A DNA stretch of 64,000 bases from Monarcha castaneiventris obscurior (Eukaryota > Chordata > Aves > Passeriformes > Monarchidae), in contig JAMPIT010000417.1 of the NCBI GenBank assembly GCA_026261815.1, positions 6,357,501-6,421,500 of the forward strand. Reading direction: 5' to 3'. The position numbers and the translations under genes were made by a program. Of the stretch, positions 1 to 10,126 are shown one piece after another (position 1 is the first letter of the stretch; every line of letters begins with the position of its first letter). Under the pieces are notes generated by a model. The model made no database searches. It saw only the letters and a program-made list of their open reading frames with translations, and was not told the origin of the DNA.

Positions 1-25
1 TAACTCTTCTTTTCTCTGCATACAG

Positions 26-47
26 GGAAACAGCTGGATGGCATCTG
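26..47 (+). other. DESI1: 22-nt coding micro-exon of DESI1
   Basis: This exon encodes (G)KQLDGIW, with split codons at both ends. A pyrimidine-rich tract and TACAG precede it and GTAAGTAA follows it. Reading upstream in frame gives residues unlike DESI1, so the acceptor at 24-25 is real. It joins to the His-containing exon at 949. Confidence 0.88.
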
Positions 48-3000
48 GTAAGTAAGTGACTAGATTTAAATTGCATAATGTGTGTAAAACACTGGTGTAG
101 GAAGTATTTTCAGTATGCAATTATATATGCTTCAGATCGTAAGAACATTTTATCATGGAAGAGAGACCAAGGCACTTTTTGTTCCTGAATACAGATTGGC
201 AGTAAGATGATGTACAGTCAGGTGCCAGTTAAACCACTCTGTTCAAAGCTCAGTGGACCCCATGGAAAAGAGGGTTGTTAGCAGTTGTTGTGTTTTTGTG
301 CACCTGTGCACTTTTTCAAGGGTAAGATAGTGTCCTTGTCCCAAGTACTTTGTCTTCTAATTCCAGGCATGACTAAACATGAGAGTAGAAGAGTAGGTGG
401 GAAGAAGGTATTACAGGATCAAGTCTTCTGGCATATAAGAGCATTATCTACATTCAGTTACAAAACATCCCCCAATTTGCTATAATTTTGATACCACACG
501 AAGAGGGCTTGTTTGGGTTTTTTTAGAGGCAAGAAAGCCCCTAAACCCTTGTCCGTCCATTTTCCCCTCTGTTGATGCATCTCCAGTGGTTGTCTGACCA
601 GCTTCTCAGCCAGTGAGAAGTCTCTGTCAGCATGGTAGCAGGGCTAGTTCTGTTTCTGAGGGCTGACCTCACCCTCAGCCCGTTAGCTGAGAGAGGCTCA
701 TGCCTGGGCTCTTAGCTAAACCTGTTCTTTCCTAACTGCTTGCAGAATTACAGGTGGCTTGGTAATCATTGCTTCCATATCCATTCATGTCCCAGCAGAT
801 CCTGTTCCCACTCACAGAAACACGTTGACCTTTTCTTTCAGTTATTCCCTTCATTATGTCCTTGAGCTCATAAATTTATCAGTGATTTATGTGCTAGGGT
901 ATTTACTTTTTTCCTTTATTTCAAATTTTTTTTTGTTCTCTGTGGCAGGCACACCTCCATAATAGTCCATAAGGATGAATTCTTCTATGGCAGTGGAGGA
1001 ATCTCCAGCTGTGCACCTGTAAGTTAAACTTAATATTCTGATACATTTTCATAGGGTTACCTGATCAGAATTGCTTGTGTTACTGTCTTTTAGAAAAGCA
1101 GCAAAAGACTTCTAAATTCAGACAGATGCTAAGGCCAGCTGCTTGTCATGGTTTCCCCGGGTACTGAGGGTAAGGGAGCATGGACAGTGGGTTTAAGCCC
1201 AACTCAATACAAGCTGGGGGTTGCTTCTTCTGGTAGAGTTTATCTATCTGTAACACGTTTTGCAACTGCTTTGCCAGAGTGACACCTTCTCCAGTTCTGT
1301 ATCATTAAGTTTTACATGCAGACTTTATAGAGTGAAAAAAACCCCAAACCATGATGCTTTCTCAGACCTTTCTGTTCTTACAGAGGTAAAATGAACAGGC
1401 TTCTAAAGCAGAATTTTACCATAGCTTAGAGCTTTCAGCCCAAAGAGCCAAATTTACCAGCTGAGATGGAAGTTGGTGTTCCTTCTCATTCTCTTGAGTG
1501 CAGAACAAAGGAGGCCAACAGGGCTTTTTGCTTGAGAAACATACCAAACGTTCCTTCTTTTGTGCCTGGACAAACCATGACAGCTTTGTTCAGTATAGTC
1601 CTCCAAAAGAATTCAGCCTGATCATTTGACATTGTCTGCTGGCTGTTCATTTTTACAGGGAGGGACACTTCTTGGCCCTCCAGACACAGTTGTTGATCTG
1701 GGGAACACTGAAGTCACTGAAGAAATTTTTCTGGAATACCTTTCCTCTTTGGGGGAATCTATGTTCCGGTAAGTAACAGCTTGTACTGGAAAACCTGTAT
1801 ACCAAAAAGGTGCAGAATGGAGGAAGGTATTATGAAACCAATCCAGCTCACAGAGCTTCTGTCTGCTTACTTTCTCATTGGTACTCTTCCAATATGGACT
1901 GGAACTGATGCAGCAATACACAAGGAGCTACCTTGTAGGCAACCTTCTGGTGTGCCAGCCTCGAGCTAGGCTGGGAAAGCATTCTGCTGGGAAGTCTTTC
2001 ACACTGTTTTTTGTAAAATCAAGTAATGCCTGAAATGCTTTGGAGAGAATCACCAGGAAAAATGAAATCTCTGGGTAAATAGCAGTTTGCCCCGTGAGTC
2101 ATAGTAGTAAAGCAGCCAACTTTCACATGAGCAGAAGCAAGGTCTTGACTGTAAGTCTACTCTACTTCTCCCAAGAATAGGAAACGGTAACATTTAGTGT
2201 TCTGGCTGTCTTTCAGTGTCAATAATTCCTGTGATTTCTCGTTACTGCTGCTGTGGTTTTAATTGAAGAAACCTGACCTCACTCATACTCCCAGAAATGG
2301 TTGTATTAAAGTCAGGGATGTGGAGAGATGTCATTTTTCACCCTGATTCAATTGAATTTGAGGATGAATTGATGTCTGTTTTTTACCTTTTTGCCTTAGA
2401 ATTCTTTGGGGTGGAGGGAGGAAGTGCTAATATAAGGAGATGTTCTTCACTAAGGGTGTAAGTTTTTCTGCTTGTAAGATCTATTGCTGAATCTGTGTTT
2501 TTACATTTCAATTTCTTTTCTGTGGCACAGAGGAGAATCTTATAACCTCTTTGAACATAACTGCAACACCTTCAGTAATGAAGTGGCACAGTTTCTGACA
2601 GGAAAAAAAATCCCTTCCTACATCACTGACCTTCCATCTGAAGTTCTTGCCACGTGAGTATGGATGCCCCTCCTCGCTGTAGCTGCTTCATGCTAATGCT
2701 TAAACATTTGACAGAGCCAGCAGTACCAGTTTCTGATGGATCTGTCTGAGAACCAGCATAAGATTAAGGAGAGGATGCAATTTTCTTTACATCAGCACTT
2801 GCAACACTGTATGACAAGTGCTAACTGGCAGTGGTGTTCCGAAGAAGACAGGAGAAGGTTGTTCTTTGCCTTTAACTTAAACTAGTTATTTTGTGATGGT
2901 CTCTTACATGTGACCAGACAAGCTTGGAAAGTTTCAGGAAACAGTGCAAGGGGTTTTTTTTTCCCTCTTAGACAACCAGTGTCTGTTAAAAATCACTTCT

Positions 3001-3886
3001 CTAAGCACCATAATTGCAGCAGAGGTGTCAGTTTGCTTGTGAGGAGGCAGGGGAGATACAATTTTAAAATTAATGCTGCAGTTTTAAAGCTAGGATTGGG
3101 TGGGAAAAGAGGATATGAAAAAAAAAGGAAATTAAGAATTCCTGTTTGGTAATTCAGATGAATTTTTTTTTTTAAACTCTTTGCTAGTTAGGATTCCAGT
3201 AGGATGATGTGAGCTCCATCATTTAGGTCTTACTTGTCGTAACAGTGGTATAGCACATTATTTGTGAGATGTGTCTTCTACCCTGGACTCTTAGCACTTC
3301 AGATCTCTCAAAATCAGATAAAGTCTGTAACAGAGTGAGTCTTACTGAAAGACAAACCAGGTGCTACAGATTGCAACAGAAATTATTCTGTGAGTGTTGA
3401 ACCACTGTCTTTTAAGTAAGCTAGAGGCTATTCTTCTGGCAGGGCACAATATTGATGTACTTAATGGAACACTGCAGTTGCATAACAGGGATTTTGTTTG
3501 CACACTTAAGTAGAATGAATTACTGAGAACTAGTTTCAGACAGTATTACATTAGCAGTCTAGGCATGTTAGAACTCAGAACTAGCTTATATAAAATCATG
3601 TTTAAGTTTCTTAGTCATTGAACAGTAAACTAATAGGTTAAATTAGTTTACTTTACTTTGTAGTGGAAGTCTTCAAATTTGCTTCTAGAATGTCGGTTTG
3701 ATTGCACTCTAGGAAGGGAGTGCACTTCAGTGGTAAATGGGAGTTGTTGACCAGGTAAACTATTTGAGATGTTTATTTCTTTACCTTCTCAGACCTTTTG
3801 GACAAGCTTTAAGGCCCCTCCTGGACTCCATCCAGATCCAGCCACCCGGAGGAAATACCTTCAGCAGACATAATGGACAGAGCTAA
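26..3886 (+). CDS. DESI1: DESI1, deSUMOylating isopeptidase 1 (3' part, five exons)
   Basis: Cysteine isopeptidase of the PPPDE family that removes SUMO from target proteins. The visible exons are 26-47, 949-1018, 1659-1768, 2531-2653 and 3793-3886, each with AG/GT borders and matching phase. They encode 138 residues plus part of a glycine, equal to residue 30 to the C-terminus of the 168-residue human protein, so only the first coding exon lies before the window. The catalytic pair is present: the His codon at 950-952 (in the WHTSI stretch) and the Cys codon at 2562-2564 (in EHNCNTF). The stop codon TAA is at 3884-3886. The tail ends FSRHNGQS and is the least conserved part. The gene lies head-to-tail with PMM1, as in the human locus. 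Assignment rests on near-complete residue identity with remembered DESI1 and is secure; DESI2 has a different C-terminus. Confidence 0.96.
48..3792 (+). other. DESI1 introns (no further genes seen)
   Basis: Four introns separate the DESI1 exons: 48-948, 1019-1658, 1769-2530 and 2654-3792. All are GT-AG. They are AT-rich, ordinary sequence. I see no second gene, RNA gene or recognisable mobile element in them. Confidence 0.7.
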
Positions 3887-6871
3887 CAGGAGTGACCCAG
3901 TGTGCCCAGCCTCACCAGGCCTCTTGTTTTTAAACATGAATCTACCAGATTTCTATTTTATAATTTCTCATGAGAATTAACTCTAAAGAAGTTACAAGAC
4001 AAGTTTTAAAATTTCCTGGGGAGAGGATTTATCAGGGTGCATGTAAGACAATGCTACCAAAAACATTGCCATAATTTCTAATAGTATTATACTAATTTAT
4101 AGAGGCTGTCTTGTCCAAGTAGGCTGACACTTTCTACATAACTCCTGTGCTGTAAGTGGAAATTCATTCCATGAGGATTCAACGGCCCATTGCAACTTCA
4201 AGTAAATAAGGGGATGTCCTGGCCATCCCTTGCAGACTTGCATCTCTTTCTCTTGTCGCTGCCTCTATTATGGGGGTATTTGCTAAAGTCTGTAGCAAAA
4301 AAAGCAGAGTAAGTATTGGTAGCCTAGGAAGTGAAGGTGTCCCAGGATTAGTCAGCGTTTTTCACTGACATTTGCTTGGGGAAGAGCTGAACTCATCTGA
4401 TTAGAACACTTGCAGGTGTATGGGAAAGGTGGTGAAACTGAACCATGTGTCAGTGTCACACTCAGAAGCTGAAATTCAGTGGGACTTGCTGTGGTGGGAG
4501 GGAGCCTGGAGCTGAAGGTTACCAAGAGCCTTGTAACGCCAGATCCAAGAGTTATGGGAAAGAACCAGCTGAAAGAACAGAATCTCATGAGCAGAAGTGG
4601 TAGAGACAAATTTCAGGTGAAAGTAAAATGAAGTGAAATGTTTCCTTTTCTCACATATAAGCTTATCAGCAGATAGACAGAACCTTGTTAACTATTTACC
4701 TTTGCATAAGAACTGTGTTTTCCTGGGGTTTTTTTTCCCTTGCAAATCTAGAGTTACAGTACAGTTAAGGCAGGAGGAGCATGGCAACTGCATGATAATA
4801 CCAGTTGGACCAATCCTGCCTTCATTATCCAATTGCAGACCCAGTAGGAGTTCCAACTTTCATTTACACTGCTGCCCTTTCCAAAGCAGTCAAGCACATC
4901 AGGGCTCTCCTTAAGAGAAATAAATGCTAGGTCTCCCCAAATGTAAAGAAAATGAGGAAGAGTAAAATTAAGCTTTTCTGTGGAACAACTGAGTTTCTTG
5001 GGGTACATGCAGAAGCAGTCCTGTCCTTTGATTAACCTTTGATTATATCAATACTGCATCTTGATTTTTAGAGCTTTGCAATTAATTGCAGTGGGAAAAA
5101 ACAGGGGAATGAAAAAATAGGCACAATGTTTTATTTTCATGCATGTATATACACTACTTTCCTGAACAATTTTGTAGCAGTTACATTTAGGAAGGAATAT
5201 AAGAAAGACATCAGACAAAACCCCAGAACATTGCTCATGCTCCGTAAATGGGGATTGCACATCCCAGATGCTGCCAGAAAAGCATCTATGCAAATGTACA
5301 GCCCTTTTTCCTGTGCTTTGTTGTGAAAAGTATTGCTGCAGGTTCAGTCCTGCATCTCAAACTTCCTGCACTGGAAACTTCGTATATACCTAAAGGAGAT
5401 GTCTTTCCTCTGCTGGGTTCTTTCTCCCAGAATAATGCAGATTGATAAATTTCTCACACTGTTACTCTGTGTGGACTGTAACAGTTTGTATTTTTGAAGG
5501 GTTGGAATAGAGGAAAACTGCAGTTTTGTCACTGTCAAATACTCTGCTGCCCTGCACCTTGTGGAGCCAGCACACAGATGAAAATAGGGTATTGTCAGGC
5601 CATTCTGCTGTTTTGTGTTCACCTGCCCTCAGTGCACAGCAGTGGCCCCTGCAGCCCAGATGCTTCTTTTCCTTGTCATTCTCTGCTCGTGCCATCAGCT
5701 TCTCCTTAAGTATTTCATTTGATGGACTGGACTCGGAGATAACTGTAGCAGTTAGTACAGATGGCTCTATACAAAAGCTTTCAATCTTTGCCCCTCAAAA
5801 TGTCCTGTTTGCAGAAAACAATCTGTGAAGGTCAGTTATGAAGGCCTTTTGATGCTCCTGGAGGAGGGATTGGTGTTTGTTTTTGCTAAGCCATAGCTTA
5901 GTTTTCCTGTTTGGTGTATGTATCATCTCCAGTCTTTCCATACATGTTTGTGAAGCCTTTCATCTTAATACACACATGACTGTGCCACAAAATGCTGTAG
6001 ATCATGTTAGAGATCTTGGAGCTTCCTCAGTTGAGCAGGTACACTCAAGCTGACACAGTGCAGCCCAACATCCTGCTGTGCTGGTTTGGTACCTGCAAGC
6101 AGCACAGCTGTGCTTGCTTGCCTTTCAGCAAACTATCACTTCAGGCACAGCTGCCTGTGATGGAAGCACTGGTGCCATGGTTTCTGCCCCACACACTTAC
6201 ACAATGAGGGTATGCCCTGTATGTCCACCACTTCGGATGTCCTGAGCCTAGTTTCTGCTTGGCTGCCTACTTCAAGACTTTTTGTATCCTCTCAGGGGAC
6301 AGGAAAGAAAAGGAAGACACTCACCCCGTGCATTTTGCAATCTGCCTTTTCCCCTCCTGAGCAGCCAGTTTGCAGAGATAATGCTCCTACTTTAAGGTCA
6401 CTGGGTAAAATTTCAGTCAGCCATATATTATTTGCAATAGTCAGGGAGCTCCTGGGGGTCTCCTGGGCTCAGGACCTACTCTTGTGTTTTGTGGCAAAAG
6501 AGCTGTAAGAGGGAACCCTCTTTGCTTGGTCTTACTGGGTAATGAGACCCCTGTACACTGTAAGACTCTTAGGAAACCTGTTTTCTCCAAAGATGGTTAT
6601 GTTTAGTTGCAGGACTGTGCCCTCAATGTTCCACCCAGCCAAAAGTAAACTAGAGTGAGAAGTGTACATGTATATAGGTGATGAACTTCAGCTAGCTGAT
6701 GGACAAAGGGGCAGGGAAACTGAACTCCTGACAGGGAACAGAACCCTTTTGCCCACACTTACTATTCTGTCTTATATCACTGAGGTTCCCCCGTGCCATT
6801 TAAAAAAATGTTAATAATGTCTTTAGGCAGAAAGTGATGTTTTGATTTACTTGTGGGTTTTTTTCTATTAC

Positions 6872-6877
6872 AATAAA
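6872..6877 (+). terminator. DESI1: Candidate DESI1 poly(A) signal (proximal)
   Basis: An AATAAA follows a T-rich stretch and is followed by pyrimidine- and GT-containing sequence within 40 nt. It is one of three canonical hexamers after the DESI1 stop. Confidence 0.4.
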
Positions 6878-8332
6878 AAGAAGTACAACACATTTTCCTG
6901 TTTGACTGCATGTGCCCACACAGCTGCCCAGCCAACGCAGCTGACCAGAAGTCATCATCTTCACTCTGGTCCCACCTGGTAAGTGCAGCATGAGGAATTG
7001 TCCAAGCTGCTTGTGCCAGGTGCTGCTACTGGAAGTAGTGGTGGCCACTGCCCTTTGCTCAGACTGGCCACAGACAATACTCTTATTTAAGTTAGGGAAA
7101 ATTTTTCTTCTGTAGGTACCACACTATTTAAAACCATGCTCCTGAGGCTTGACATAGCTTGGATGAAGCGAATGAAAATGTTCTGTGAGCACAGGTTTTG
7201 TTCAGCCCTTGGTCATCTAAGTGTGCAAATATGAAATGTCTGATGTCTGCTGTTGAAGAAGATGCCCAACAGAGTTTTAGCGTGGGAAAAAGTCTTTTCC
7301 TGACTGTCTTGATGCTACTTTCAAAAGGGAAAGAAAAGGGAAGAAAGCAGTAGACTAAGAAGTAGACTTCATGGCTGGGTTCCTCTGGAGCTTCAGAGGG
7401 GATATTGGTGAGGATTATGTAGCACTGCCTAAAATATCTGGCTCTGGGGAAGAAATTAATTCTGTTCCATTCAGCCTTCTGCATGCTTATTGATGGCATC
7501 CAAGTGATAAACCACACAGTTTGCTGTTTGTGTAACAGTCTGTATCAGTGCAGTACAGAAGAGGTCTTGTAACAGAAGAGGATTGTAACAAAGATGTGCG
7601 ATTGTGGTTATTTTGGCTGTGTTCTTCAGATGTGGTGCTGGTTTGCTATCAAGTACTAGTACAGCCCCACATAAAATACCTGGAAAACAGGTATTTTAAA
7701 ATTAATATTTTTAAATACTTTTGAAACACTTAATTTTAAAACTGAAGGGAAAACCTTGACCTTAATGGCAGCTCTAGACAGAGTGTAAGCCAGTGCTCAC
7801 AGCCACTTACCTTCTAAACTTCAAACAAAATTTCCTGGCTTTTCCTGGCAGTAACAGAGACTTTATTCCTGACGACAGCTGCTGCCTATCCAAGCGGCAA
7901 TCAAGCCAATGTATCAGGAATGGTTGGAGTTCAAAGTATTAAATAACCGGAACAGCCACGGTGGCCCTGTTCTCAGCGCTAACCCGGCTGAAGGAACAGC
8001 CACAGCTGTGGGCAGCTGTGCACTTCAGCACAAGGCAGGTTTATGCTCCCGGGGAAACCAAGTTGTGCCAGGTCCTCACCAGCTGATACCAAATGGTCGC
8101 CAAGGTGCTTCCTGGGAGAGGCGTTTTGACGTGAAGAGACTTCCTAAAGCAGCGCAACAAGCTGACAAAGCACAGCGGGTAGCTCAGGTTTCAGGAAGTT
8201 CTCCTGGGCAGCATAAACCCATTGGTGCTGCAAGAGTGTGAAAATGTGACCGCTTGTCCCGTATTTTAGCGGACTTCCCAATTCTGGAAAGTGCCCCGAG
8301 GTGGCACTGCTGCCTTGCAGCACAGGGATGCA

Positions 8333-8375
8333 CCTGAACCTGGGGAGAGCAGCGCCCTGAACCTGGGGAGAGCAG
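8333..8375 (+). repeat. Short direct duplication, 20 nt x 2
   Basis: The 20-mer beginning CCTGAACCTGG occurs perfectly at 8333-8352 and again at 8356-8375, with a 3-nt spacer. It lies in the distal part of the presumed DESI1 3'UTR. Confidence 0.85.
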
Positions 8376-8571
8376 TAATGTCAATGCAAGAGGCACGAGG
8401 GAGGTCCCTCCCAGACAACAAAGCTGCAGGTAGGAGCAGCCAGGAGACGAGACCATGGAGCAGCTTGGCCTGCAGCAGAACACAGTGCTGCTACAATAGG
8501 TTTTCTAACTCCACACCACTTCCACCCAGCCATGGGAAGTGTCCTCCTCGTACTGCGTTGTGGTTTATGAA

Positions 8572-8577
8572 AATAAA
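8572..8577 (+). terminator. DESI1: Candidate DESI1 poly(A) signal (distal)
   Basis: AATAAA is followed about 30 nt later by a GTGTGTCTG element, the usual layout of a vertebrate cleavage site. It is the last good plus-strand signal before the PMM1 promoter. Confidence 0.5.
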
Positions 8578-8590
8578 GGCTTGCATTCCT

Positions 8591-9979
8591 GAAACCCCGA
8601 GAGTTCACTGTGTGTCTGACCCCCACGGCTGTCCTTTGAGAGTCCTGGGTGTTAGATCACGGCTCTGCTGCATGGGAGAGCAGTTCCTTGGCTTCTGGTA
8701 CTCAAGCACCCAAATCCAGGAAGGCATCTCTACTCACCCATCAGCATGCTGTGGTAGGCACACTTGGAAGTATTCATATTCTGGAGTAAGCATCCACACA
8801 TTAGCTGATGATAAATGTGTAAACACACCTCGACAAGTCCTATAAATGATTATAACCCTAAACTCAACTAAACATTCAGCACCCAATTGCATATAAAGTA
8901 GCTGGGTGCTAAGAAACCATTCTGGGAGCTTCAGTGCATCTGAGAAGAGTCCACATTTCCAGAGGTGGGAGACCATAACCAGGGTCTGATCCAGAAGGCC
9001 ACAGACTCTGCAGAAACATCAGTGCTGGGGTAAGTAACACATGCAATACCCATCCGAGACTGCCTAACTCACAGTGTTATGGAGGCAGCTCACAGAAACA
9101 GTAGGGAAATAACTGTCCTGGTGGACTCAGTGAATGCCTCCTCCAGAAAAGAGGACGTTTTGGTAAACCTTGTCCAAGGCAATGGCACAGAGGTAAATTA
9201 TTAACATTGTTTCTGTACATACCCCTGCCACTGAGTGGGAGCAGGAAAATCATAAACCACAAACAAAACCCAGAATCTGTGAAGGCACCTGAATGCTTCC
9301 CTTTGAGAGGTATCTGGTGGAGAACTAGGAGAAGGGGTTGCATGATATCCTGGAGCAAATGATACTGAGGCAAAAAACTATTAGACTGTAAAAGAAGAAT
9401 AAATCTCTCCCCAGTTCCAGCCTAGCTCAGCACACTGAGCACTTCTGGGGAGAGAATGCAAGCTAACTGTTGAGCAGAAAACATTGGATGTTCCACATAG
9501 GCTGGTTTTGATTTCGGAAAATAATTCAGGAATTATTGGGGGAGGGAGGGGGGCTGTCCACTGCCACACACCGGGCGAGCATAATAGGGCGCCGTATGAA
9601 TGTGATCTGACCAGATGGTCTAATTAGATCCTAAATGACTCGTGGGGGTAAGTGGTAGGCGGGTTGAAGAAAAAGCTACTGGCTTTGTGCAGAGGGTATT
9701 TTCGCTTCCCCATTGAAAATATTAACAGCATCCATTGGAAAAGCAAGGGGAGGCACTGACTAGGAGAGTGCGTGCTGCTCCTGTCCCCTTCACTAGGACA
9801 CAGAAACCCCCAGAGGAGCTGAGCTAATCAAGGAGCTCAATCCAGACCCACAACCCCTCAGTCAGGGGGCACTGCAGTAATAACAGCAAATTTGAGGAGA
9901 TGCACGCCACGCACACCCCCTCCCCCAAACTCCGGGCTCTAAAAGGATTTAGGGGAAGAGCCGAAGCGGGGAAGCCGCA
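8591..9979. other. DESI1-PMM1 intergenic spacer
   Basis: About 1.4 kb between the distal DESI1 poly(A) candidate and the PMM1 CpG-rich promoter. I see no coding exon, RNA gene or clear mobile element. A G-rich run sits near 9538-9553. Confidence 0.6.
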
Positions 9980-10126
9980 CCTGGTGCATCCTCGCAAGGG
10001 CCGCGGAGGCAGCAGACGAGAGGAGCCCGGCCCGGCGGCGCGTCCAGCCCGTGCGGCCCCGGAGGGCGGGCGGCCGCCATCAGCTCGGCGGTCCCGCCCC
10101 TGCTCTGCCCACAGAGGCCGGGCGGG
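9980..10126 (+). promoter_or_regulatory. PMM1: PMM1 CpG-rich promoter and 5'UTR
   Basis: CpG density rises sharply from about 9.95 kb and continues through exon 1 and intron 1. GC boxes such as CCCGCCCC lie just upstream of the start codon. The start codon is embedded in GGGATGGCGGCGGCG, close to the YY1 consensus often found at housekeeping gene starts. No TATA box is apparent. The exact start site cannot be read from sequence alone. Confidence 0.65.

Larger units (their letters stand above)
3887..8590 (+). other. DESI1: Probable long 3'UTR of DESI1
   Basis: No coding sequence is recognisable from the DESI1 stop to about 8.6 kb; the open frames here are short, overlap on both strands and resemble nothing. 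Canonical AATAAA motifs lie at 4919-4924, 6872-6877 and 8572-8577. The last has the best context, so the UTR may be as long as 4.7 kb. Whether transcripts run this far is inference. Confidence 0.5.

Noticed and set aside
9538..9553. Possible G-quadruplex before PMM1
   Set aside because: Only three separable G runs are present, one short of a standard intramolecular quadruplex.
9600..9660. LINE-like fragment (GACCAGATGGTCTAATTAGATCC)
   Set aside because: Resembles the end of old LINE elements over only about 30 bp; not enough to call.
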